From Streptomyces sp. Ncost-T10-10d (GTDB taxonomy: Bacteria; Actinomycetota; Actinomycetes; Streptomycetales; Streptomycetaceae): 52,377 bases of DNA. The position numbers and the translations under genes are program-made. Below are positions 25,809 to 33,763 of this stretch, one piece after another; position 1 is the first letter of the stretch; every line of letters begins with the position of its first letter. The stretch is taken from the NCBI RefSeq assembly GCF_900091955.1, contig NZ_FMDF01000084.1, positions 1 through 52,377 of the forward strand. The letters are read 5' to 3'. Below the pieces are notes generated by a model, which saw only the letters and a program-made list of their open reading frames with translations, did not search any database and was not told the DNA's origin.

Positions 25809-26644
25809 GCCTGCGTACCAGCAGATCCGCACGCGCCGGACAGTACGTGGCACTGGTCGGTTATCTCGTCTTTCTGGCGTTCCCGTTCCTGTGGCTGATC
25901 TCCACCGCCTTCAAACCGGCGCGCGAACTCGGTTCCCTGCACCCGACCTGGATTCCCGAGCATCCGACGCTGGACAACTTCCGCAAGGCATTCGACGAAC
26001 AGCCGCTGCTCCAGGCCGCCGCCAATTCGCTGATCGCCGCGCTCTGCGCCGCCATTGTCGCGGTGCTCATCGCCACGCCCATGGCCTATGTCATGGCCCG
26101 CCACCGCTCCAGGCTCTCGACGGCCACCACCGGATGGGTCGTGGTCAGCCAGGCGTTCCCGTTCGTCCTGCTGATCATTCCGCTCTTCCTGGTCCTGAAG
26201 AATCTCCATCTGATCAACACCCTGTGGGGGCTGATCGCGGTGTACGTCGTCTGGGCGCTTCCCTTCGCGCTGTGGATGCTGGCGGGGTATGTACGGGCCG
26301 TGCCCGCCGAACTCGAAGAGGCCGCCTCGGTCGACGGCGCGGGCCGGCTGCGGACGCTCGTCTCGGTCACCGCCCCGCTGCTGGCACCCGGCATCGTCGC
26401 CACCGCGCTCTTCGCGTTCATCACCGCTTGGAACGAGTTCTTCTTCGCACTCGTCCTGCTCAAGACACCGGAGAAGCAGACCTTGCCGGTCGTACTGACC
26501 CACTTCATCGGGGCGGAGGGCGCGGCCGATCTCGGGCCGCTCGCCGCCGCCGCGTTCCTCGCGACCCTTCCCTCGCTGGTCATCTTCGCGGTCATCCAGC
26601 GGCGGATCACCGGCTCCCTGCTGGCCGGGGCGGTGAAGAGCTGA
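25805..26644 (+). CDS. Sugar ABC transporter permease, MalG/UgpE type
   Basis: Second membrane subunit, 279 aa from a GTG at 25805 that overlaps the previous stop. N-terminal helix YLVFLAFPFLWLISTAFKP is typical of MalG-type subunits. The EAA loop is PAELEEAASVDGAGRLRTL. About six membrane helices are visible, ending VIFAVIQRRITGSLLAGAVK. It forms a heterodimer with the MalF-type subunit. The next gene, the binding lipoprotein, starts within the stop codon (TGATG), so the three genes are one transcription unit. The substrate is undetermined. The neighbouring glycosidase genes lie 12 kb away and need not be linked. Confidence 0.94.
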   Translation: MSLRTSRSARAGQYVALVGYLVFLAFPFLWLISTAFKPARELGSLHPTWIPEHPTLDNFRKAFDEQPLLQAAANSLIAALCAAIVAVLIATPMAYVMARHRSRLSTATTGWVVVSQAFPFVLLIIPLFLVLKNLHLINTLWGLIAVYVVWALPFALWMLAGYVRAVPAELEEAASVDGAGRLRTLVSVTAPLLAPGIVATALFAFITAWNEFFFALVLLKTPEKQTLPVVLTHFIGAEGAADLGPLAAAAFLATLPSLVIFAVIQRRITGSLLAGAVKS

Positions 26645-27942
26645 TGCGCGCATCCGTGACGACGACGGCGGCCGCCGTGGCCACGGCACTGACCCTGCTG
26701 CTCACCGGCTGTTCGGGGACGGGCGACGGCGGAGACGGCGACGGGCGGACCGAGCTCAGCTTCCAGTCGCTGGCCTGGCAGAAGGAATCCGTCGACGCCA
26801 ACAAGCAACTGGTGAAGGAGTGGAACGAAACCCACCCCGACATCCATGTCAACTACGTCCAGGGCAGCTGGGACACCGTCCACGACCAGCTGCTCACCTC
26901 CTTCGAGGGCGACGAGGCGCCGGATGTCATCCATGACGCCTCCGACGACCTCGCCGACTTCGCGTACGGCGGCTACCTCGCCGATCTGCGGACGCTGCTG
27001 CCGGACCGGCTGACCTCCGACATCCCGCAACAGAGCTGGCGGACGACCACCTTCGGCGACGGCGTCTACGGAGTGCCGTTCCTCCAGGAGCCTCGTGTCC
27101 TGATCGCCAACACCAAGATCCTCAAGGAGTCGGGGGTCCGTATCCCGACGCCCGGCAACCCGTGGAGCTGGACCGAGTTCCGGCAGATCACCAAGGAGCT
27201 GACGGGCAAGGGGAGATACGGCGTCGCCTGGCCGCTCAAGGAGCCAGTCTCCGTCACCCTCAACCTCGGCCTCTCCGCCGGCGGCCGGCTCTTCCACCCG
27301 GGCGCCGACGGCAAGGTGACCATCCGCGCGGGCGAGGGCGACCAGGTCGTCCCCGGCACCATTCACGATCAGGTCGAGATCGATCACAGCGCCGCCCGCA
27401 CCACGCTCGGCATGGGCGGCTCCGACACCCTCCCCGGATTCTTCGGCGGCAAGTACGCGATGGTTCCGCTCGGCTTCTCGTACCGCCAACAGGTCGTCGA
27501 GCAGGCTCCCGAGGGCTTCGAGTGGACCGTCCTGCCCGCACCGGCCGGCAGCGCGGGCCTCGCCCAGGGGGTGAGTCCGCAGACCCTCTCCGTCTCGGAG
27601 GCCAGCCCGCACAAGAAGGAGGCCGCGCAGTTCATCGACTTCCTGCTCCGGCCGCAGAACATGGTGCGCCTGGCCAAGGGTGACTGGATGCTCCCGACCG
27701 GCATCGCGGCCCTCGCGGACCCGGCCCTGCACACCGACAAGGACGGCTGGTCGACCGGGGTCGCCGTGGCGAAGGCGCTGCGTCCGGCGCCCGCCCAGTC
27801 GGTCCGCGGCTACCCGGAATGGAAGGACAAGGTCGCCACACCGGCCCTCCAGGAGTACTACAGCGGGGCGATCGACGCGGAAGAGCTGAGGAAACGTCTG
27901 GTCGACGACGGGAACCGGGTGCTGGCGCGCTATCAGCGCTGA
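26644..27942 (+). CDS. Sugar-binding lipoprotein of ABC importer
   Basis: Extracellular solute-binding protein (family 1) of 432 aa anchored to the membrane by lipid. The signal peptide ends in lipobox LLTGC, with the modified Cys about residue 22, and is followed by a Gly/Asp-rich linker. The mature part has [40 protein letters not shown] and [19 protein letters not shown], typical of CUT1 binding proteins, and a C-terminal lobe with [20 protein letters not shown]. It delivers an oligosaccharide or similar ligand to the two permeases encoded just upstream. The order permease-permease-binding protein is less common than binding protein first. The next gene, mgt, starts 53 bp later with its own promoter. 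Confidence 0.94.
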   Translation: MRASVTTTAAAVATALTLLLTGCSGTGDGGDGDGRTELSFQSLAWQKESVDANKQLVKEWNETHPDIHVNYVQGSWDTVHDQLLTSFEGDEAPDVIHDASDDLADFAYGGYLADLRTLLPDRLTSDIPQQSWRTTTFGDGVYGVPFLQEPRVLIANTKILKESGVRIPTPGNPWSWTEFRQITKELTGKGRYGVAWPLKEPVSVTLNLGLSAGGRLFHPGADGKVTIRAGEGDQVVPGTIHDQVEIDHSAARTTLGMGGSDTLPGFFGGKYAMVPLGFSYRQQVVEQAPEGFEWTVLPAPAGSAGLAQGVSPQTLSVSEASPHKKEAAQFIDFLLRPQNMVRLAKGDWMLPTGIAALADPALHTDKDGWSTGVAVAKALRPAPAQSVRGYPEWKDKVATPALQEYYSGAIDAEELRKRLVDDGNRVLARYQR

Positions 27943-27963
27943 GGTATCCCGAAAACCAAATGC

Positions 27964-27989
27964 ACGAGACGTCTCGTCTCGCCTACGGT
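27964..27989 (+). promoter_or_regulatory. Operator-promoter of mgt: 14-bp palindrome and -10 box
   Basis: ACGAGACGTCTCGT at 27964-27977 is a perfect palindrome. It is followed by -10 box TACGGT (27984-27989), and 6 bases later by the ATG at 27996, the geometry of a leaderless mRNA. The palindrome fills the -19 to -32 region, where a bound repressor would block RNA polymerase. No regulator gene is adjacent, so the binding protein is unknown. Confidence 0.6.
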
Positions 27990-27995
27990 GAGGGC

Positions 27996-29192
27996 ATGAC
28001 GAATACCGAGCACGCCCATATCGCCATGTTCTCCATCGCCGCCCACGGGCACGTGAACCCGAGCCTGGAAGTCATCCGGGAGCTCGTCGCCCGTGGGCAC
28101 CGCGTCAGTTACGCCATCCCGGCGTCGTTCGCCGAGAAGGTCGCAGCCACCGGCGCCGAACCGGTGCTCTACACCTCGGTGCTGCCGACCGAAGAGAACC
28201 CGGAGGCCTGGGGCACCGAACTCATCGACAACCTCGAACCCTTCCTCGACGACGCCGTCCAGGCCCTGCCTCAGCTCATCAAGGCCTTCGACGGGGACGA
28301 GCCCCACCTCGTCCTGCACGACATCACTTCCTACCCGGCGCGGGTCCTTGCCCATCGCTGGGGTGTGCCCGCCGTCTCCCTCTCGCCCAACCTGGTCGCC
28401 TGGGACGGATACGAGGAGGAGGTCGGCGAGCCGATGACCGCCGAGCTGAAGCGGTCCGAGCGCGGGCGGGCGTACTACCGACGCTTCCAGGACTGGCTCA
28501 CCGAGAACGGGATCGACCAGCACCCGGACCCGTTCGTCGGCCGCCCGCCGCGGTCGGTCGTCCTGATCCCCGAGGTGCTCCAGCCGAACGCCGACCGCGT
28601 CGACCGGACGGTCCACACCTTCGTGGGTGCCTGCCAGGGTGACCGCGCGGACCAGGGGGAGTGGCAGCGCCCCGAGGGTGCCGAGAAGGTGCTGCTGGTC
28701 TCGCTCGGCTCGGCCTTCACCAACCAGCCCGGTTTCTACCGCGACTGCGTCACGGCCTTCGGCTCCCTGCCCGGCTGGCATGTCGTGCTCCAGATCGGCG
28801 CCTGGGTCGACGCCGCCGAACTCGGCGACGTACCGGCCAATGTGGAGGTGCATTCCTGGGTGCCGCAGCTCTCGGTGCTGAAGCAGGCGGACGCTTTCAT
28901 CACCCATGCGGGCGCCGGGGGCAGTCAGGAGGGGCTCGCCACCGCCACCCCGATGGTCGCCGTGCCGCAGGCCGTCGACCAGTTCGGCAACGCCGACATG
29001 CTCCAGGCGCTCGGCGTCGCCCGCCATCTCCCGATGGCAGAGGTGACCCCCGAGTCGCTGCGGGCGGCCGTGCTCGGCCTGGTGGATGACCCCGAGGTGA
29101 TGAAGAGGGCCGCGGCCGTGCGGGAGCGGATGGCGGGGGAGGGCGGCACGAAGCGAGCGGCCGACCTCATCGAGGCCGAGCTGCCCGCCTGA
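27996..29192 (+). CDS. mgt: Macrolide-inactivating glycosyltransferase
   Basis: GT1-family UDP-glucose-dependent enzyme of 398 aa that glucosylates the desosamine 2'-OH of macrolides and so inactivates them. The sequence closely follows Mgt of Streptomyces lividans and OleI/Ole[21 protein letters not shown] at the N-terminus with the catalytic His in [48 protein letters not shown], and the donor-binding motif [20 protein letters not shown] followed by [10 protein letters not shown]. Length is normal. The start is set by a -10 box six bases upstream (leaderless). Self-protection against exogenous or endogenous macrolides is the known role. No macrolide PKS is in the window. Confidence 0.95.
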   Translation: MTNTEHAHIAMFSIAAHGHVNPSLEVIRELVARGHRVSYAIPASFAEKVAATGAEPVLYTSVLPTEENPEAWGTELIDNLEPFLDDAVQALPQLIKAFDGDEPHLVLHDITSYPARVLAHRWGVPAVSLSPNLVAWDGYEEEVGEPMTAELKRSERGRAYYRRFQDWLTENGIDQHPDPFVGRPPRSVVLIPEVLQPNADRVDRTVHTFVGACQGDRADQGEWQRPEGAEKVLLVSLGSAFTNQPGFYRDCVTAFGSLPGWHVVLQIGAWVDAAELGDVPANVEVHSWVPQLSVLKQADAFITHAGAGGSQEGLATATPMVAVPQAVDQFGNADMLQALGVARHLPMAEVTPESLRAAVLGLVDDPEVMKRAAAVRERMAGEGGTKRAADLIEAELPA

Positions 29193-29231
29193 CGGGCGGG
29201 GGCGGAATCAAGCCGTCTCCTCGTCCGCCCG
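29193..29231 (+). terminator. Hairpin after mgt
   Basis: CGGGCGG at 29193-29199 pairs with CCGCCCG at 29225-29231, starting at the mgt stop. There is no U-tract, as is common in Streptomyces. The loop is 25 nt, so it is only a moderate terminator candidate. Confidence 0.35.
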
Positions 29232-29341
29232 GGTGTGCCGACGGTGGTTCGCCTTCCCTGTTGCGAAGTGCGCGGGTCGCCGCCGCGGGAGCGGCAAGCC
29301 CCGTACGTGCGACGGATGTTGCCGCGACCGCGCCCGGCGTG

Positions 29342-29392
29342 GTCACAGCTGGCCGGTTTCTTATTACGAAACCTTGTTGAGTAAGTCACAGC
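29342..29392 (+). promoter_or_regulatory. Upstream control region of the secreted protease
   Basis: Within the 315-bp gap 29193-29507, GTCACAGC occurs at 29342-29349 and again at 29385-29392, 43 bp apart (about four helical turns). Between them the inverted repeat GGTTTC/GAAACC (29355-29360 and 29368-29373) surrounds an AT-rich core (TTATTAC), the lowest-GC spot nearby. This looks like a promoter with paired regulator sites. The factor is unknown. The rest of the gap up to 29440 shows no gene. Confidence 0.4.
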
Positions 29393-29442
29393 CGCATGAA
29401 GGTCTTGATCTGAGCGCGTCAATCGGCGAGGGTTTCGAGCCA

Positions 29443-29469
29443 ACCCCCGGAGATCTTCCGGCCGGGGGT
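29443..29469 (+). other. 5'-UTR hairpin before the protease gene
   Basis: ACCCCCGG (29443-29450) and CCGGGGGT (29462-29469) are perfect 8-bp arms around an 11-nt loop, 38 nt before the ATG and 21 nt before the GAGGAG ribosome site. It may stabilise the mRNA or modulate translation. It could also end an upstream transcript. Confidence 0.4.
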
Positions 29470-29507
29470 CAATCCCCCCACAAAGAATGACGAGGAGATC
29501 CCTCTTC

Positions 29508-30710
29508 ATGGCAATTCACAAGCGCGCACGTCGGATGAAGCTGACCGCGGCGATAACCGCAGTGGCCGCAGCGGCCGGAGTCACCCTGCTGGGCACCTCC
29601 CTCGCCGGAGCGGCGCCGGCTCCCGCGACGGGAACCGTCTACGGTGCCGACGCGGCGACCGCCGTCCCGGGCAGCTATATTGTGATGCTGGATCAGAAGG
29701 CCGACAAGGCGAAGCTCGCCAAGGAGTACGGCGGCAAGCTCAAGCGTAACTACAGCTCCGCCATCAACGGCTTCTCCGCCAGCGGCCTTTCACTGGCCGA
29801 GGCCAAGCGCCTGGCGGCCGACCCGGCCGTCTCCAAGGTCGTCCAGAACAAGAAGTTCCACGTCGACGCCACCCAGGACAACCCGCCGTCCTGGGGGCTG
29901 GACCGGATCGACCAGACCGAGACCGCCGGCGACAACGCGTACACCTACCCGGACAGCGCGGGCGAGGGCGTCACCGCATACGTCATCGACACCGGCGTCC
30001 GTACCACACACAGCGAGTTCGAGGGCAGGGCCGCCTCGGGCTACGACGCCGTCGACAACGACGACAGCGCCGACGACGGCAACGGCCACGGAACCCACGT
30101 CGCGGGCACCATCGCCGGTGCGACCTACGGGGTGGCCAAGAAGGCGAAGATCGTCGCCGTCCGGGTCCTCGACGACTCCGGCTCGGGCACCACCGAGCAG
30201 GTCGTCGCGGGCATCGACTGGGTCACCGCCAACCACGAAGGCCCCTCGGTCGCCAACATGAGCCTCGGCGGCGGCGCGGACGAGGCGCTCGACGCCGCGG
30301 TCCAGAAGGCCATCGCCTCCGGAGTCACCTTCGCGGTGGCCGCCGGAAACGAGTCCACCGACGCGAGCGAGAGCTCCCCGGCCCGCGTCCCGGAGGCCAT
30401 CACGGTCGCCTCGTCCACGGTGGACGACGAACAGTCGTCGTTCTCCAACTACGGCTCGATCGTGGACATCTACGCCCCCGGATCCGACATCACCTCGTCC
30501 TGGAACGACAGCGACGACGGCTCCAACACCATCTCCGGTACGTCCATGGCGACCCCGCACGTCGTCGGTGCCGCCGCCGTCTACCTCTCCGGACATCCGG
30601 ACGCCACCCCGGCGGAGGTCGCCACGGCGCTGACCGAAGGCGCCACCCCCGACGCGATCTCCAACGCGACCGAGGGCACGCCGAACAAGCTGCTGAAGGT
30701 CGTTGAGTAA
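29508..30710 (+). CDS. Secreted subtilisin-like serine protease (S8, proteinase K-like)
   Basis: Extracellular protease of 400 aa made as a preproprotein. Residues 1-about 36 form a signal peptide (RRMKLTAAITAVAAAAG core, AGAAPAPA end). The inhibitor I9 propeptide spans about 50-120 (PGSYIVMLDQKADKAKLAKE). The mature domain starts near DNPPSWGLDRIDQ. The triad is intact: Asp161 in VIDTGV, His194 in GHGTHVAGT and Ser346 in SGTSMATPHVVG, with oxyanion Asn in AVAAGNES. There is no C-terminal extension, so it is a free secreted enzyme. GAGGAG at 29492-29497 decides the ATG at 29508. It probably contributes to nutrient scavenging or morphological development. Confidence 0.95.
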   Translation: MAIHKRARRMKLTAAITAVAAAAGVTLLGTSLAGAAPAPATGTVYGADAATAVPGSYIVMLDQKADKAKLAKEYGGKLKRNYSSAINGFSASGLSLAEAKRLAADPAVSKVVQNKKFHVDATQDNPPSWGLDRIDQTETAGDNAYTYPDSAGEGVTAYVIDTGVRTTHSEFEGRAASGYDAVDNDDSADDGNGHGTHVAGTIAGATYGVAKKAKIVAVRVLDDSGSGTTEQVVAGIDWVTANHEGPSVANMSLGGGADEALDAAVQKAIASGVTFAVAAGNESTDASESSPARVPEAITVASSTVDDEQSSFSNYGSIVDIYAPGSDITSSWNDSDDGSNTISGTSMATPHVVGAAAVYLSGHPDATPAEVATALTEGATPDAISNATEGTPNKLLKVVE

Positions 30711-30730
30711 CCGGCCTCCGCAGCCGTGAC

Positions 30731-30800
30731 CGGGCGGTACACGCCCGACGCGACGCAATCGGCGGCCGCCGCGCCCTCCCCCACGGGGCGCGGCGGCCGC
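30731..30800 (+). terminator. Double hairpin terminator after the protease gene
   Basis: CGGGCG/CGCCCG form a first stem (30731-30747). A second has perfect 15-bp arms GCGGCCGCCGCGCCC (30762-30776) and its complement (30786-30800) around a 9-nt loop. This is the strongest terminator-like structure in the window, placed 21-90 nt after the protease stop and just before the next gene's promoter. Confidence 0.8.
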
Positions 30801-30832
30801 ACGGCGTGGACGGATCGTCCTATGGTGTGCCC

Positions 30833-31408
30833 ATGACGATGTACGCGGCGCTGTTGCGCGGGATCAATGTGAGCGGCCACAAGAAGGTTCCGATGGCCGA
30901 ACTCCGCACGCTCCTCACCGAACTCGGCCACGGGGACGTCCGTACCCACCTGCAGAGCGGCAACGCCGTCTTCAGCAGCGCGTCGGACGACGAGAACGCA
31001 CTCGCCGCCGAGTTGGAGCGGGCCATCGAAAAGCGGTTCGGCTTCCCCGTCCCCTGCCTCGTCCGGGACGGCGCCTACCTCGCGGCAGTTGCCGCGGCCT
31101 GCCCGTTCCCGGCCGCCGAACTCGAAGGCAGGCAGCTGCACATCACCTACTACGGGCAGCCGGTCGACGCCGAACGCTTCGCCGGGATCGACCCGGCGGC
31201 CTTCCTCCCCGAGGAGTTCCGGCTCGGCGACCGCGCGCTCTACCTCTACGCCCCCGACGGACTGGGCCGTTCCAGACTTGCCGAGGCACTGTCCCGGCCG
31301 TCCCTCACCAAAGGTGTCATCGCCACCTCGCGCAACTGGAACACCGTGGCCAAGCTGGTGGAGATGACCGCGCCGACGGGTACCGCGAACGACGGAGCCC
31401 GCGCATGA
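30833..31408 (+). CDS. DUF1697 family protein
   Basis: Cytoplasmic protein of 191 aa with the full DUF1697 pattern: MYAALLRGINVSGHKKVPMA, VRTHLQSGNAVFSS, a middle RFGFPVPCLVRD, and the C-terminal SRPSLTKGVIATSRNWNTV. The biochemical role of the family is unknown. -10 box TATGGT (30821-30826) lies 6 nt before the ATG and no Shine-Dalgarno is present, so the start is inferred to be leaderless. The stop overlaps the ATG of the NTF2-like gene (ATGA), so the two are coupled. It follows a strong terminator, so it begins its own unit. Confidence 0.88.
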   Translation: MTMYAALLRGINVSGHKKVPMAELRTLLTELGHGDVRTHLQSGNAVFSSASDDENALAAELERAIEKRFGFPVPCLVRDGAYLAAVAAACPFPAAELEGRQLHITYYGQPVDAERFAGIDPAAFLPEEFRLGDRALYLYAPDGLGRSRLAEALSRPSLTKGVIATSRNWNTVAKLVEMTAPTGTANDGARA

Positions 31409-31800
31409 CCGAACCGCCCCCCGGCGTGGCCGCAGCGGTGGAGGGCGAGCTCCGCCTCCTCGACCCGGTGGTACGCGCCTCCGCCGAACTCCTCTCCCAG
31501 GTGCTGCACCCCGAGTACCGCGAGATCGACTCCACAGGCCGGGTCTGGGACCGCGACACGATGATCGCCTCGCTCACCGCCGAGAACGCCCCGCGCCCCG
31601 GCCCGCTCACCGCGTCCCGGATGCACGGAGTCCAGCTGGACGACGAATTCGTCCACCTCACCTACGACACCGAGACGAAGGGGCACCTCGCCCATCGCAG
31701 TTCGCTGTGGCGGCATACAGGCGCGGGCTGGGTGCTCTACTTCCACCAGGCCACGCCGTTCAGCGACGCCGCGAACGCCGGTGCCGACGCCGACGGATGA
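31405..31800 (+). CDS. NTF2-like (DUF4440) protein
   Basis: Small cone-fold protein of 131 aa. It has an N-terminal helix (AAVEGELRLLDPVVRASAEL), YREIDSTGRVWDRDTMIASL, and strands ending HRSSLWRHTGAGWVLYFHQAT, matching the DUF4440/SnoaL-like superfamily, whose members are small enzymes or ligand-binding proteins. No catalytic residue can be named. It is translated from an ATG overlapping the DUF1697 stop, so it should work in the same context. It ends 6 bp before the convergent ABC ATPase gene. Confidence 0.85.
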   Translation: MTEPPPGVAAAVEGELRLLDPVVRASAELLSQVLHPEYREIDSTGRVWDRDTMIASLTAENAPRPGPLTASRMHGVQLDDEFVHLTYDTETKGHLAHRSSLWRHTGAGWVLYFHQATPFSDAANAGADADG

Positions 31801-31806
31801 ACCCGC

Positions 31807-32661
31807 TCAGCGACGGGTGACGCGCTGAGCCCGCGCCGTCCACCGGCCGTCCGTACGGGAGATCCGCACCGGATGTCCGAAGCAGCCGCTCACCTGATCG
31901 GTCGTCAGTACCTCGTCGGCCGGGCCCGATGCCACACATCGGCCGCCCCGAAGCAGCATCGCATGCGTGGTCGAGGCGGGCAGTTCCTCCAGATGGTGGG
32001 TGACCAGGACCGTCGCCAGCTCCGGATGCTCCTCGCGCAGCGTGTCCAGACTGTCGAGCAACTGCTCACGGGCGGCAAGATCGAGCCCCGTGGCCGGCTC
32101 GTCGAGCAGCAGCAGCCTTGGTTGCGGCATCAGGGCGCGGGCGATCAGCGTACGGCCCCGCTCACCCTGCGAGAGTGCGGGCCAGCTCGATCGGATCCTG
32201 CCACCCATGCCGAGCATCTTCAGCAACCGCTCCGCCCGCGCCCGCTGCTCCTGGCTCGCGGACCAACGCGGCACCGGCTCGACCGAGTTGGTCAGACCCG
32301 TCAGCACCACCTGGTGCACCGACAACGGCGAACGCAGCGGATGGCGCGGATCGACATGCCCGAGCAGCGACCGCAGCTCCCGCAGATCGACCTGCCCGAG
32401 GGTGCGCCCCAGCACCTCGACCGAGCCCCTGGTGGGGTGTCTGACCGCGCCGAGCATCCCCAGCAGCGTGCTCTTGCCTGCTCCGTTCGCACCGAGCAGG
32501 GCCCAGTGCTCACCGCTGCGTACGGTCAGGGAGACCGAGTCGAGCAGGACATTGCCCTCCCGTACGAACGACACATCCTCGGCCCGGATCACCGGGACGG
32601 CGGCGGGCGAACCGGAAGCACCGGCCGGGGCGGGAACAGCGGCGCTGGTACGTGTGGTCAC
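31807..32661 (-). CDS. Lone ABC ATPase (YlmA/ModF-like)
   Basis: ATP-binding protein of 284 aa without a membrane partner in the window. Motifs: Walker A GANGAGKST, signature LSQGERGRTLIARAL, Walker B LLLLDEPATGLD, and switch His in VLVTHHLEELP. The HPLRSPLSVHQVVLTGLTNS stretch is typical of the YlmA/ModF-like ABC group. GTG 32661 is chosen because AAGGAG lies 9 nt upstream. An ATG at 32679 overlaps the TGA of the aldo/keto reductase gene (ATGA) but lacks a ribosome site. Either way it is coupled to that gene. It may energise a distant importer or act as a soluble regulator. The N-terminal Ala/Pro-rich 25 residues are not conserved. Confidence 0.88.
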   Translation of the reverse strand: MTTRTSAAVPAPAGASGSPAAVPVIRAEDVSFVREGNVLLDSVSLTVRSGEHWALLGANGAGKSTLLGMLGAVRHPTRGSVEVLGRTLGQVDLRELRSLLGHVDPRHPLRSPLSVHQVVLTGLTNSVEPVPRWSASQEQRARAERLLKMLGMGGRIRSSWPALSQGERGRTLIARALMPQPRLLLLDEPATGLDLAAREQLLDSLDTLREEHPELATVLVTHHLEELPASTTHAMLLRGGRCVASGPADEVLTTDQVSGCFGHPVRISRTDGRWTARAQRVTRR

Positions 32662-32675
32662 GTGCGGGTACTCCT

Positions 32676-33545
32676 TCATGCGGGTGCGAGCGCCTCCAGG
32701 CAGCTCATGTCCTCGGCGGACAGCCGGATCTCCCGCGCCCCCAGGTTCTCCGCCAGATGAACGGGCGAACCGGTGCCCGGAGTCGGGCACAGCGCAGGGG
32801 AGCGGTGCAGCAGCCAGGCGAGGGCGATCTGCCCACGGGTGGCACCGTGCCGATCGGCGACACCGGCGAGCGCCGTAGCCGCCTCGCCGGTCAGAGCACC
32901 GTTGGCCAGTGGGAACCAGGGCAGAAAAGCGAGGTGGTGGGCCTCGCACACCTTCAGTACCGCGTCCGACGAACGGTCGAGGAGATTGAAGCGGTTCTGC
33001 ACCGAGGCGATCCCGGTCAGGGAGAGAGCCTGCTCCAGCTGGTCGGCGGTGAGGGTGTCCAGACCGATGTACCGGATCTTACCCTCCTGCCTCAGCGCAT
33101 CCAGGGTGCCCAGCTGGTCGGCCATGGGTACGTCCGGGTCCAGCCGGTGCAACTGGTAGAGGTCGATCCGGTCGGTCCGCAGCCGTCGCAGGCTGGCCTC
33201 GCACATCCCCCGCAACTGCTCGGGACGGCCTGCGACGTGCCAGGCACTGTCACTCGTGCGCACCACACCGCCCTTGGTCGCGATCACCAGCTGCTCGCGA
33301 TACGGGTGAAGGGCCTCGGCCACCAGCTCCTCGGCCAGCCCGGGGCCGTAGTTGTCGGCCGTGTCGACGAGCGTGACACCCCGCTCGACGGCCGCCCGCA
33401 GTACGGCCACGGCGTCCTGCCGCTCCCCGCGCGCCCCCCAGTATCCGGGGCCGGTCAGCTGGGCGGTGCCATAGCCGAGACGGCGTACGGGCAGCTCGCC
33501 ACCGAGCAGGAAGACATCATCGAGAGGGCGTGACGTGGAAGACAT
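32676..33545 (-). CDS. Aldo/keto reductase
   Basis: NADPH-dependent carbonyl reductase of 289 aa, full barrel. RRLGYGTAQLTGPGYWG is at the N-terminus. The catalytic tetrad is Asp and Tyr in VDTADNYGPG, Lys in VIATKGGVV and His in LYQLHRLDP. The cofactor end is PTPGTGSPVHLAENL. The form resembles the YeaE/oxidoreductase group common in Streptomyces. The minus-strand -10 box TAGTGT (33558-33553) lies 7 nt before the ATG, so it is predicted leaderless, and an inverted repeat directly upstream suggests repression. The lone ABC ATPase is in the same unit. The substrate is not known. Confidence 0.92.
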   Translation of the reverse strand: MSSTSRPLDDVFLLGGELPVRRLGYGTAQLTGPGYWGARGERQDAVAVLRAAVERGVTLVDTADNYGPGLAEELVAEALHPYREQLVIATKGGVVRTSDSAWHVAGRPEQLRGMCEASLRRLRTDRIDLYQLHRLDPDVPMADQLGTLDALRQEGKIRYIGLDTLTADQLEQALSLTGIASVQNRFNLLDRSSDAVLKVCEAHHLAFLPWFPLANGALTGEAATALAGVADRHGATRGQIALAWLLHRSPALCPTPGTGSPVHLAENLGAREIRLSAEDMSCLEALAPA

Positions 33546-33552
33546 AACGGGA

Positions 33553-33575
33553 ACACTAGTGGCAATCGGTGCCAC
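33553..33575 (-). promoter_or_regulatory. Operator and -10 box of the aldo/keto reductase unit
   Basis: On the minus strand, GTGGCA-N5-TGCCAC (33575-33559) is a perfect 6-bp inverted repeat directly abutting -10 box TAGTGT (33558-33553). Seven bases then lead to the ATG at 33545. A protein on this site would cover the promoter spacer. The remaining gap to 33763 (218 bp in all) also has a CGGCCC/GGGCCG hairpin at 33604-33618 and no defensible gene. Confidence 0.5.
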
Positions 33576-33750
33576 AATTTCTCGTCCTGTGCTGAGGTGT
33601 TGTCGGCCCTTCGGGCCGGCCCCTGGAGAAGCCCGAGCTGCTCGCCCCGGTCGACCCGGGTATGGCGTCGCCCTCGTCGACGCCGCCTCCTGAAGCCGCA
33701 GGTCCGGGGCGCCGTCGCTTTTCTTCAAGAACGGTGTCAGTGGCTCGTCC

Positions 33751-33756
33751 TAGCGT
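33751..33756 (+). promoter_or_regulatory. -10 box of the TIGR03086 gene (leaderless)
   Basis: TAGCGT lies 7 bases before the ATG at 33764 and no Shine-Dalgarno is present. No good -35 match is seen at 17-18 bp. Confidence 0.4.
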
Positions 33757-33763
33757 GGGGCGT

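Noticed and set aside
33620..33720. Possible coding remnant (PGYGVALVDAAS) before the TIGR03086 gene
   Set aside because: Only a dozen plausible residues before a stop and no start. The surrounding frames disagree, so chance cannot be excluded.
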